Translations under genes and position numbers: made by a program
Shown here: positions 1 through 7,811 of the stretch, piece after piece
Layout of the letters: each line of letters opens with the position of its first letter
Position numbering within the stretch: position 1 is the first letter of the stretch
The notes under the pieces: model-generated
Told to the model about the DNA's origin: nothing
What the model saw: only the letters and a program-made list of their open reading frames with translations
Database searches by the model: none
NCBI GenBank assembly: GCA_963804245.1
Contig: CAWDPQ010000017.1
Span: forward strand, 124,001 to 188,000
DNA: 64,000 nucleotides
Reading direction: 5' to 3'
From: CAWDPQ01 sp963804245
GTDB lineage: Bacteria; Acidobacteriota; Vicinamibacteria; Vicinamibacterales; 2-12-FULL-66-21

Positions 1-1200
1 GGCGTCATTGGCAGCGAGCGACACCCGCCAGTCGACGCCGGCGCGCAGCGCACGCTCCAGCGTCGACGAGTCGACGATGGCGCCTGCGGCATCTGTTGGA
101 CCGTCGATGCCGTCGGTTCCGGCGCTGGCAAAGGCGGTCGCCCGCCCGAATACGCCGACCATGGGGACGAGCGCGAGGGCAAACTCCTGGTTCCGGCCTC
201 CCTTGCCCTCCCCCCGGACGGTCACAGTCGTTTCACCCGCCGCCAATACGCAGAGCGGCCGCGGACCGTCGGCGGCAAGCCATCGCGCCTCCGCGAAGAA
301 GTGCTGGGCTGCCTCACGCGCCTCGCCGCTCGTCGCCGACGGCAGCACGTGCGAGATGTAGCCTCGATCCTGGGCAGCGCGCAGCGCCGCTTCGAGCACC
401 GTGTGCCGGTTGCCGATGACTTCGAAGGTCGTGGCGGCCAGCCGGCGATCGCCGGGCTTCAACGTCTCTTCGAGCTCGCCACGGGCACCCCGTTCGAGAT
501 GGGCAACCACGCTCGGCGGCACGGCGGCACGACTCTCACCGATCACGCGGAGCGCGTCAGCGTAGGTCGTACGATCGGCCACGGTGGGACCGGAACCGAT
601 GACGCTCGGATCGTCCTCCGCCTGACCGTGAACGTCGGACAGCGCCAGCGTCACCGTTCGAGCCGAGGCGGCGGCGAGCCGCCCGCCCTTGATTCGCGAC
701 AGGTGCTTTCGCACCGTGTTCATCCCGTCGATGACAACTCCTGCGCGTAGCAACGCCGCCGTCGTGTCGACCTTGTCGTCAAGCGAGAGGCCTTCGGCGG
801 GGAGGGCCAACATCGCTGAGGCGCCGCCGGACAGGAGCACCAGCAGCACTTCATCCTTTTCCAGGGCCGTCGCGTATTCGAGGGCACGCACCGACGCCAC
901 GACACTGGCGGCATTGGGAACGGGATGACCGGCATCGAAGGCCTCCATGCCCGCCGGCAGCACATGACCGCTGATTGCGGTTCCTGCGACGACGCCCGGG
1001 ACCGCGAAGCCGGCGTTCGCAACAGCGGCGGCCATCGGCCACGCCGCCTTGCCAGCGGCAACGATTGCACGGGGCGCGACCCCTTCCAGTACTCCGCGCG
1101 AAAGCGCACTGGTGACGAGTCGTACAGGATCCGCAGCGTCAACCGCCGCGCGCAGGATGTCGTGGAGATCGGTTCGAAGTCGGTGAAGGGGACGGCTCAG
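1..1200 (-). CDS. Glycerate 2-kinase (MOFRL/GckA-TtuD family), C-terminus beyond window
   Basis: ATP-dependent phosphorylation of D-glycerate to 2-phosphoglycerate, feeding glycolate/glyoxylate or sugar-acid breakdown into glycolysis. Reading the minus strand gives 400 uninterrupted codons: an N-terminal Rossmann-like part with an AAGKAAW motif near residue 48, an LLSGGASAML motif near residue 120, and the C-terminal MOFRL signature (GEGKGGRNQEF) near residue 350. The frame runs off the left edge, so only the last residues are missing. No ATG, GTG or TTG lies near the conserved N-terminus; the likeliest start is a CTG at 1200 overlapping the TGA of the gene before it (CTGA), which implies translational coupling. 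The family assignment is firm, the exact start is not. Confidence 0.85.
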   Translation of the reverse strand, partial: MSRPLHRLRTDLHDILRAAVDAADPVRLVTSALSRGVLEGVAPRAIVAAGKAAWPMAAAVANAGFAVPGVVAGTAISGHVLPAGMEAFDAGHPVPNAASVVASVRALEYATALEKDEVLLVLLSGGASAMLALPAEGLSLDDKVDTTAALLRAGVVIDGMNTVRKHLSRIKGGRLAAASARTVTLALSDVHGQAEDDPSVIGSGPTVADRTTYADALRVIGESRAAVPPSVVAHLERGARGELEETLKPGDRRLAATTFEVIGNRHTVLEAALRAAQDRGYISHVLPSATSGEAREAAQHFFAEARWLAADGPRPLCVLAAGETTVTVRGEGKGGRNQEFALALVPMVGVFGRATAFASAGTDGIDGPTDAAGAIVDSSTLERALRAGVDWRVSLAANDA

Positions 1201-1484
1201 TGAAGCTTTTGAGGATCGGACCAGCCAGACAAGCCAGTTACCGCATTGAACGTGCGTAACAGGCGTCCGATAACCTGCTCCGCATCATCTTTCGCACAAA
1301 GCTGCTCGAGATTACCGAGCACCCTGGCCAGCGCTGCGTCAGCTTTGCTGATGGCGCACTCGGAAAAGTACTCGCGCTGCTTGGCGAGACATTGGCGGTG
1401 TCTGATGAACTCTTCGCGGTAGAAATCGGCGGGACCGTTGACATGACTACTCGGAACCCTTACGGGGTTGATCGACCGCGCCAT
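1197..1484 (-). CDS. Hypothetical protein, 95 aa
   Basis: Not recognised. The start at 1484 is chosen because a good ribosome site (GCGAGGAG) sits about 6 bases upstream; longer in-frame extensions have none. The protein is soluble-looking, without signal peptide or membrane segment, with a charged helical middle (residues about 25-75, rich in Glu, Lys, Arg, Gln) and two or three Cys residues. It ends in the TGA that overlaps the presumed start of the glycerate kinase gene and lies 86 bases after ftsX, so it could be the first gene of a small transcript with the kinase. Nothing in the sequence indicates a function. Confidence 0.6.
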   Translation of the reverse strand: MARSINPVRVPSSHVNGPADFYREEFIRHRQCLAKQREYFSECAISKADAALARVLGNLEQLCAKDDAEQVIGRLLRTFNAVTGLSGWSDPQKLH

Positions 1485-1570
1485 GCGACTCCTCGCCTGG
1501 TTCATATTGTGCTGGATGGATCGAGTGTAAGCGTAGCGCCCGGGGCCTGTCAACGGCGACCGTCGGTCTT

Positions 1571-2461
1571 TCATCGCACGCTTCGCGCGACGATGAAGCC
1601 ACCCAGACATCCGAGCAGCATGCCCCCGAGCACCAGCAGCATCGATAGCTCGACCGGCAGGAACATGATGGATGGCAGGCCAAGCGCCTGCGTCGCCATC
1701 GGTCCGTATCTGGCCCGAACCGCGGTAAATGCCAGGGCGAGGAACACGATCGCCAGAAGCGCTCCCACACCCCCCTGCAGCACCCCTTCCACGACGAAGG
1801 GGCCCCGGACGTACGTCAGGGGGGCGCCAACGAGCTGCATGATTTCAATTTCGTCACGGCGGGCGTAGGCGGCGAGTCGAACGACGTTGGCAACGGTCAG
1901 CGCCGAGGCCAGAGCCAGCAAGCCTGCTATGAGCGCACCCACGCCCCCGACGAAGCGCATCGCGGCATTCAGCCGGCTGAGCCACCGGCGGTCGTAGCGG
2001 ACGTCGGCGACTCCTGGAAGCCCGCTCAGCGTCGTCGCCAGGTTGCCGACGGCTTCCTCGGCTCCTGGTGCCTCCTGCCGCAGCCGCACCTCGAACGATG
2101 CGGGAAACGGATTGCGCTCGAGCCTCGCGGTGGCCGGCGCCAGATCTGGAAATTCCTGACGGAACCTGGTCATCGCCTCCGACTTCGAGACGTACTGCCG
2201 CTCCACGGCCAATCCGCTGCCGGCAATCAAGTCATCGATCATCTTCAAGCTGCGTTCGTTGACGTCATCTTTCAAGAAGACGGAGAGCTCAGCGGCGTCT
2301 CCCCAGCGAGCGGCCACCCGCTGCACGTTGGCATTGACGATGAGGAAGAACCCGAGCACGAACAGGCCGGCCGCAATCGTGAGCACGGCAATGAAGGCGG
2401 CACCGCGCCGGCGCCAGAGGCTGCCCATGGCCTCGAGAAAAAAGTATCTCAGTGCCCGCAT
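1571..2461 (-). CDS. ftsX: Cell division permease-like protein FtsX
   Basis: Integral membrane partner of FtsE. In other bacteria the FtsEX complex sits at the division ring and gates peptidoglycan hydrolases through periplasmic adaptors rather than transporting a solute. The 296 residues fit the family: a cytoplasmic N-terminus, TM1 at about 22-44, a periplasmic ECD at about 45-165 (including the PFPASFEVRL stretch typical of FtsX), then three TM helices at about 170-195, 218-240 and 268-290. A cytoplasmic EIEIMQLVGAP loop between TM2 and TM3 is the usual FtsX ATPase-coupling segment. It lies 10 bases downstream of ftsE. No obvious adaptor (EnvC, NlpD or PcsB type) adjoins; the M23 protein at 35.2 kb is a possible distant partner, which is speculation. 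Confidence 0.9.
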   Translation of the reverse strand: MRALRYFFLEAMGSLWRRRGAAFIAVLTIAAGLFVLGFFLIVNANVQRVAARWGDAAELSVFLKDDVNERSLKMIDDLIAGSGLAVERQYVSKSEAMTRFRQEFPDLAPATARLERNPFPASFEVRLRQEAPGAEEAVGNLATTLSGLPGVADVRYDRRWLSRLNAAMRFVGGVGALIAGLLALASALTVANVVRLAAYARRDEIEIMQLVGAPLTYVRGPFVVEGVLQGGVGALLAIVFLALAFTAVRARYGPMATQALGLPSIMFLPVELSMLLVLGGMLLGCLGGFIVARSVR

Positions 2462-2471
2462 GCACTCGACC

Positions 2472-3131
2472 TCATGCGACCTCGACTATCTGCCCGCGAT
2501 CCAGGGTCAGGGAGCGACGCCCGACGCGGCGGATCAGCTCGCGATCGTGCGTGGCGATGAGCACGGTCGTCCCGCGGGCGTTGATCTCGCGCAGCAGGTT
2601 CATGATTTCAAGGGACAAATCGGGATCCAGGTTCCCCGTCGGCTCATCGGCGAGGATGATCAACGGATCGTTGACGAGCGCGCGCGCGATGGCGATGCGC
2701 TGTTGCTCGCCGCCCGAGAGCTCGAGCGGGTAGGCGGTCATCCGATGCTGGAGGCCGACCCACTTGAGCACCTGAAACGTCTTCCGCTGCTGCTGTGAGA
2801 TGCCCATGCCCAGCACACGCGGCACGAAGGCCACGTTCTCCAGCACCGTCTTGCTGGCCAGCAGCTTGAAATCCTGGAAGACGAAGCCGATGGAGCGGCG
2901 GTAGGACTGGACCTGGCGGGCCGTCAGATCCGCCAGATTACGGCCGCCTACCACCAGCTGGCCGTCCGAGGGCGTCTCCTTGCAGAGCAGCAGCCGCAAG
3001 AGTGTCGATTTGCCGGCGCCGCTCGGTCCGGTCAGAAAAACAAACTCTCCCTTGTCGATACGCAGCGACAGGTCGCGCAGCGCGTACACGCCGCGGCTGT
3101 ACATTTTGGAGATTCGATGGGCTTCGATCAT
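2472..3131 (-). CDS. ftsE: Cell division ATP-binding protein FtsE
   Basis: ABC-type ATPase that powers conformational change in FtsX. The 219 residues carry every nucleotide-binding motif: Walker A GPSGAGKST at 35-43, Q-loop in GFVFQDFKLL near 83, signature LSGGEQQR near 137, Walker B ILADEPTGNLD near 158, and the switch His in IATHD. Length and the LL-rich region after Walker A match FtsE rather than LolD or MacB ATPases, and the immediate ftsX neighbour settles it. The gene follows gatB by 87 bases. Confidence 0.95.
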   Translation of the reverse strand: MIEAHRISKMYSRGVYALRDLSLRIDKGEFVFLTGPSGAGKSTLLRLLLCKETPSDGQLVVGGRNLADLTARQVQSYRRSIGFVFQDFKLLASKTVLENVAFVPRVLGMGISQQQRKTFQVLKWVGLQHRMTAYPLELSGGEQQRIAIARALVNDPLIILADEPTGNLDPDLSLEIMNLLREINARGTTVLIATHDRELIRRVGRRSLTLDRGQIVEVA

Positions 3132-3218
3132 GTGTCGGTGCTCGCGGGGGCCAACCCCTGCCGCGCCGCGGCCAGCGTCCGGCCGCCTCCTTCAGTCCCG
3201 TCGCGCAGATCGAACTCC

Positions 3219-4706
3219 CTAATGACCATCCAATGTACGACGGAGCAGGTCGTTCACGACGCCGGGATTGGCCTTCCCCTTCATCGCCTTCATCACCTGT
3301 CCGACGAGAAAACCAAACGTCTGCTGCTTGCCGGCGCGGTACTGAGCCACCGGACCGGCGTTGGCTTCGATCACGGCGCGGACGGCGCTCGCCACCGCTT
3401 CTTCATCGTCGATGCGAGCCAGGCCCTCGCGCTCGACCACCTCGGCGGCGGTCATCCGCGAGCCGTACATTTTTTCGAAGACCTCTTTGGCGATTGGCCC
3501 GCTGATCCTGCCTGAGTCGACGAGCCGAATCAACCCCGCAAGTCGTTCGGGCTCGAGGGGCACGTCGCCGATGGCGGTACCGTCGGCGTTCATACGGCGG
3601 GTCACTTCGCCCATGATCCAGTTGCTCGCCGCCTTCGCGTTCCCGCAGGCGGCGGCCGTTGCCTCGAAATACGCGGAGAGGTCCGCTGACTGCGTCAGGA
3701 TGCGCGCATCGTAGTCGGGAATCGCGTAGGTCTCGACCAGACGGCGTCGGCGCGCGTCGGGTAATTCCGGCAGGTTGCTGCCGATCTCGCTGATCCAGGC
3801 CGGATCGAGCTCGAGCGGAACCAGATCGGGCTCCGGAAAGTAGCGATAGTCATGCGCTTCTTCCTTGCCGCGCATCGTGACCGTGCGGCCGGCGGCCGTG
3901 TCCCACAATCGCGTTTCCTGCTCGATCGTCTGGCCCGCCTGCAACAGCGCCGTGTGCCGCTCGATTTCGTACTCCAGCGCTCGTTGGACGTAGCGGAAGG
4001 AGTTGAGGTTCTTCACCTCGGTTTTCACGCCGAGCGTCTCCGATCCTATGGGACGGACCGATACGTTCGCGTCGCAGCGGAGACTGCCCTCCTCCATGTT
4101 GCCGTCGTTGACACCGATGCTGACGAGAATGGCGCGCAGCCGTGAGAAAAAGTCCGCGGCATCGGCGGCCGAGCGCAGGTCGGGATGGGTGACGATCTCA
4201 ATCAGCGGCACGCCGCTGCGGTTGAAATCGAGATAGGTGAACCGGTCGGAATCGGCAAATCCCTCGTGCAGCGATTTCCCGGCATCCTCCTCCATATGGA
4301 TTCGCAGAATGCGGACCCGCCGGGCCCCCGTGGCGCCGTCGTATTCGAGTGCACCGTCGGTCGCGAGCGGGCGTTCGTACTGCGAGATCTGGTAGCCCTT
4401 GGGAAGGTCCGGGTAGAAGTAGTTCTTGCGCGCGAAGATCGAGACCGGGTGGACCGTACAGCCGAGCGCGTGCGCCGCGCGAACCGCGAACTCGACGGCG
4501 CGGCGGTTCAGCACCGGCAGCGCGCCGGGCAGCCCCAGGCACACCGGACACACCTGACGGTTCGGCGCGGCCCCGTAGCGCGTGCTGCACCCGCAGAAGA
4601 TCTTCGTGGCCGTGAGCAGCTGAGCGTGGATCTCGAGTCCGATTACCGGCTCGTACGCGGTCGCGATCATCTCAAAGGATACTTTCTTCCTTCTTTCTTC
4701 CTTCAT
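3219..4706 (-). CDS. gatB: Asp-tRNA(Asn)/Glu-tRNA(Gln) amidotransferase subunit B
   Basis: GatB activates misacylated Glu-tRNA(Gln) or Asp-tRNA(Asn) by phosphorylation and, with GatA and GatC, amidates it. The N-terminal GatB catalytic domain has EPVIGLEIHAQL, the zinc-site cysteines (FCGC, VCPVCLG), KNYFYPDLPKGYQISQYE and IHMEEDAGKSLHE; the C-terminal YqeY-like tRNA-binding tail ends in NPGVVNDLLRR. At 495 aa it is slightly long: homology starts near residue 17, and Met13 (4670) is an alternative start giving 483 aa. Neither start has a well-spaced ribosome site. gatA and gatC are not in the window, so this gatB is detached from its usual operon and sits between ftsE and pckA. Confidence 0.95.
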   Translation of the reverse strand: MKEERRKKVSFEMIATAYEPVIGLEIHAQLLTATKIFCGCSTRYGAAPNRQVCPVCLGLPGALPVLNRRAVEFAVRAAHALGCTVHPVSIFARKNYFYPDLPKGYQISQYERPLATDGALEYDGATGARRVRILRIHMEEDAGKSLHEGFADSDRFTYLDFNRSGVPLIEIVTHPDLRSAADAADFFSRLRAILVSIGVNDGNMEEGSLRCDANVSVRPIGSETLGVKTEVKNLNSFRYVQRALEYEIERHTALLQAGQTIEQETRLWDTAAGRTVTMRGKEEAHDYRYFPEPDLVPLELDPAWISEIGSNLPELPDARRRRLVETYAIPDYDARILTQSADLSAYFEATAAACGNAKAASNWIMGEVTRRMNADGTAIGDVPLEPERLAGLIRLVDSGRISGPIAKEVFEKMYGSRMTAAEVVEREGLARIDDEEAVASAVRAVIEANAGPVAQYRAGKQQTFGFLVGQVMKAMKGKANPGVVNDLLRRTLDGH

Positions 4707-4734
4707 CCTTCTTTTTTCATCCTTGCCTTGGTCC
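4680..4734. repeat. CTTCCTT-type degenerate low-complexity repeat at the gatB/pckA junction
   Basis: A run built from CTTCCTT, CTTTC and CATCCTT units spans the end of pckA, the 10-base gap and the first codons of gatB. On the coding (minus) strand it is purine-rich (GAAGGAAGAAAG). It explains the Lys/Arg/Glu-rich extra N-terminus of the longer gatB reading and supplies several overlapping Shine-Dalgarno-like AAGGA/GAAGG stretches. Confidence 0.6.
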
Positions 4735-6315
4735 GGCCGCCTTCACCTCCGGCGCCGCGTCCCCTTCGAAGGTTTTGAAGTTCTCGTTGAACATTCCCGC
4801 CAGTTTTCGCGCCTGCTCGTCGTAGGCGGTCTTGTCGCTCCAGGTATTGCGCGGCTTCAACAGCTCGGATGGAACGCCGGGAACGGTTTGCGGAACTTCG
4901 AGGTTGAACACCGGATCGGTCTCATATCCGACGTCGCTCAGCTGACCGCCGAGCGCAGCCCGGATCATGGCCCGCGTGTGCGCAATCTTGATGCGGCTGC
5001 CTACGCCGTACGGTCCGCCGCTCCAGCCTGTGTTCACGAGCCAGACCTGCACGTGATGACGCGAGATGCGATCACCCAGGAACTTCGCGTACACCGTTGG
5101 ATGGAGCACCATGAACGGCGCGCCGAAGCAGGTGCTGAACGTGGCCCGTGGCTCCGTGACACCTCTTTCAGTGCCGGCGACCTTGGCTGTGTATCCTGAA
5201 AGGAAGTGGTAGCGCGCACCGGCCGGCGTCAACCGCGCGATCGGCGGCAACACGCCAAAGGCATCCGCGGTCAACATGACGATGTTGCGTGGGTGTCCCG
5301 CCAGTCCCGACGGCAGGTAGTTGTCGATGAACTCGATCGGATAGGCGCCGCGGCTGTTCTCGGTGAGGGAATCGTCATCGAGCTCGAGCACGCGCGTCGA
5401 CACGTCCATCCGCACGTTCTCGAGCACCGTGCCAAACCGATGCGTGGTCGCATAGATCTGCGGCTCCGCCTCCTGCGAGAGACGAATCATCTTCGCGTAG
5501 CAGCCGCCTTCGATATTGAACACGCCGTCTTCGCTCCACCCGTGTTCGTCGTCGCCAATCAGGCGGCGGTGGGGATCGGACGACAGCGTTGTCTTTCCCG
5601 TTCCGGACAGGCCGAAGAAGAGCGCCACGTCGTCAGCGGCGCCGACGTTGGCCGAGCAGTGCATGGAAAGCACGTTGCGCAGCGGGAGCAGGTAGTTCAT
5701 CACGGTGAAGATCGACTTCTTGATCTCGCCCGCATAGCTCGTCCCGCCGATGAGCACCAGTTTCTTGGCGAAGTGCAGCAGGATGAAGACTTCGGAATTC
5801 GTCCCGTGATGCGACGGTTCGGCGTGCAGCCCCGGCATGTCGATGACGGTGAACTCCGGCGTGTGCGCCGGACGCCCGTTGGCCTCGGGGATGTCGATGA
5901 ACATGTGCCGGGCGAAGAGGCTGTGCCAGGCGTGCTCGGTGATGATCCGCAGCGGCAGACGGTAGCGAGGGTCGGCACCCGCGTAGCAGTCCTGCACGAA
6001 CAAATCACGTCCCTCGACATAGTTCAGGAGCCGCTGCCGCAGGGCATCGAAGTGATGGACTTCGATCGGCCGGTTTACCTTGCTCCACCAGACCTTCTCG
6101 GCGCTGGACGGCTCGCGGACGATGAACTTGTCGTTGGGCGAGCGACCTGTGTGCTGGCCGGTGCGGCAGACCAGCGGGCCGTCCAGCGACAGCGCGCCTT
6201 CTCGGCGCCGCAACGCTTGTTCGTACAGGGCCGGCACCCCGAGGTTCCAGTACACGCGGGAGACGTTGGTGATGCCGTGGCTTTCGAGACCCGTCGCCTG
6301 CTGCGCCTGTGCCAT
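4717..6315 (-). CDS. pckA: Phosphoenolpyruvate carboxykinase (ATP)
   Basis: Converts oxaloacetate and ATP to phosphoenolpyruvate, ADP and CO2, the entry step of gluconeogenesis. The 532 residues match the ATP-type enzyme: RTGQHTGRSPNDKFIV substrate loop near residue 50, the P-loop GLSGTGKTTLSSDP near 245, and metal-binding LIGDDEHGWSEDGVFNIEGG directly after it. It stands alone among information and division genes. The start at 6315 follows a -10-like TACGAT by only 7 bases and has no ribosome site, suggesting a leaderless transcript. It may be monocistronic or lead into gatB, since the pckA stop is only 10 bases before the gatB frame. Confidence 0.96.
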   Translation of the reverse strand: MAQAQQATGLESHGITNVSRVYWNLGVPALYEQALRRREGALSLDGPLVCRTGQHTGRSPNDKFIVREPSSAEKVWWSKVNRPIEVHHFDALRQRLLNYVEGRDLFVQDCYAGADPRYRLPLRIITEHAWHSLFARHMFIDIPEANGRPAHTPEFTVIDMPGLHAEPSHHGTNSEVFILLHFAKKLVLIGGTSYAGEIKKSIFTVMNYLLPLRNVLSMHCSANVGAADDVALFFGLSGTGKTTLSSDPHRRLIGDDEHGWSEDGVFNIEGGCYAKMIRLSQEAEPQIYATTHRFGTVLENVRMDVSTRVLELDDDSLTENSRGAYPIEFIDNYLPSGLAGHPRNIVMLTADAFGVLPPIARLTPAGARYHFLSGYTAKVAGTERGVTEPRATFSTCFGAPFMVLHPTVYAKFLGDRISRHHVQVWLVNTGWSGGPYGVGSRIKIAHTRAMIRAALGGQLSDVGYETDPVFNLEVPQTVPGVPSELLKPRNTWSDKTAYDEQARKLAGMFNENFKTFEGDAAPEVKAAGPRQG

Positions 6316-6322
6316 CCGCGGA

Positions 6323-6328
6323 ATCGTA
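6323..6328 (-). promoter_or_regulatory. Putative -10 element of pckA (leaderless start)
   Basis: TACGAT on the minus strand, ending 7 bases before the pckA ATG. A transcript started at the normal distance would begin at or next to the ATG. No clear -35 is visible, so this rests on the hexamer and the missing ribosome site only. Confidence 0.4.
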
Positions 6329-6382
6329 CCACACCGACGCGCTCGTCAGACGCCCGGAACAAGACGGTCGGGTGCGAGGTTT

Positions 6383-7811
6383 TTACGCTTCCGCCATAAC
6401 GGCGCCGGCGCCGTGTTGTCGCCGCGTTATCGTGGCGCCGAGATCCAACCGCTCGAGACGCCGATAGAGCGCACGGCGGCTCAGTCCCAGCATCTTGGCG
6501 GCGACTTTCTTGTTGCCGCCGGCGCGGGCGAGCGCCCGCTGAATATGCTCGCGCTCGACATTCACGAGCAGATCCGCATCCTGCCCCGGAATCGCCTGCG
6601 CGGCTACGCCACGGCCCGGCGAACCCAGCGATGGAGTCGGCATGTTGACGCTCAATTCACGTTCGGTGATGAAGTCGCCATCCGCGAGGATGCACGCCCG
6701 TTCGATCACGTTGCGAAGCTCGCGCACGTTCCCATCCCACGGTGCGGCCGTGAGCATCCTCTCGGCACCGGGTGTCAGCCCGAGCAACGGTTTCTGAAGC
6801 CGTTCACTGGTCTCGCGCACGAACGCGGCGGTCAGGTAAGGAACGTCCTCACGCCGGTCTCGCAACGGCGGCAGCTTCACCTCGACGATGTTCAACCGAT
6901 AGTAAAGGTCGCTGCGGAAGCGGCCTTTCGCCACCTCGTTGCGGAGATCCCGATTGGTGGCGGCGAGGATGTGGACATTGACGCGTCGAGGTTCCAGTGA
7001 GCCCACTCGGTAGACCTCACCGAGCTCGAGAACCCGGAGCAGCTTCGCCTGAACCGTCATGGGCAGTTCGCCAATCTCATCGAGAAAGAGCGTGCCGCCG
7101 TCGGCGGTCTCGAACAGGCCCGGCCTTGTTGTCTGCCGCTCCCGCCACGCCGCCACGGATGTGGCCAAAGAGCTCGCTGTCGAGCAAGGCATCCGCGGCG
7201 GAGCAATTGACGGTGACGAACCGGCGGTCGCGCCGCGGACCGATCTTGTGCAAGGCGCGGGCAACGAGCTCCTTGCCGGTGCCGGTCTCGCCCGTCATCA
7301 ATACTGTCCGGACGTGCGGCGCGAGGCGGCGGATCATGCCGAACAGCTCCTGCATCGCCGGACCGCGACCGATCATCCCGCAGAACTCGAGACGCCGGGC
7401 GAGATCGCTCTCGATCGAGAGCACGCTGCGACGGCGCTCCAGCTCGTCGCGCACGCCGGTCAGCAGCAGTTCGAGACGCGCGAAATCGAGCGGCTTGCTC
7501 AAATAGTCCATCGCCCCAAGCTTGATGGCTTCGACCGCGGTCTCGACCGAGGAGTACCCGGTCATCAGCACCGCCTGGCACTGCGGATTGGTCTCGCGGA
7601 TGGCGCGCAGCACTTCCAGCCCACCCACGTCCGGCATCCGTAAATCCACCATCGCCAGGTCGGCGTGGTGGGTCTGAATCTGGGATACGGCTTCCCGCCC
7701 GCTCGCGCACGTGACGACTTCGTAGCCCGCGCGTTTGGCAAACCGGCTGACAACGTCGAGAATGCCTTGTTCGTCGTCGACGACGACGAGCATCGGCTGT
7801 TGACCAGTCAT
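6383..7811 (-). CDS. NtrC-family response regulator (REC-AAA+-Fis), one-base frameshift, altered GAFTGA loop
   Basis: Receiver domain (residues about 5-120, phosphoacceptor in MVDLRMP, conserved Lys in LSKPL), sigma54-type AAA+ domain (Walker A GETGTGKE; Walker B TLFLDEIGE) and a C-terminal Fis-type helix-turn-helix (KVAAKMLGLSRRALYRRL). The start at 7811 overlaps the kinase stop (ATGA) with AAGGAG just upstream. The frame breaks near 7115-7122, where GGCCGGGCCTG has one G too many; removing it gives 475 aa, the usual length. Independently, the sigma54-contacting loop reads GGVAGA instead of GAFTGA with no length change, so this protein may not activate sigma54 promoters in the classical way. 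It is the presumed partner of the kinase it overlaps. Confidence 0.85.

Noticed and set aside
5206..6399. A 397-codon plus-strand frame across pckA
   Set aside because: Antisense shadow; pckA motifs on the minus strand are unambiguous.
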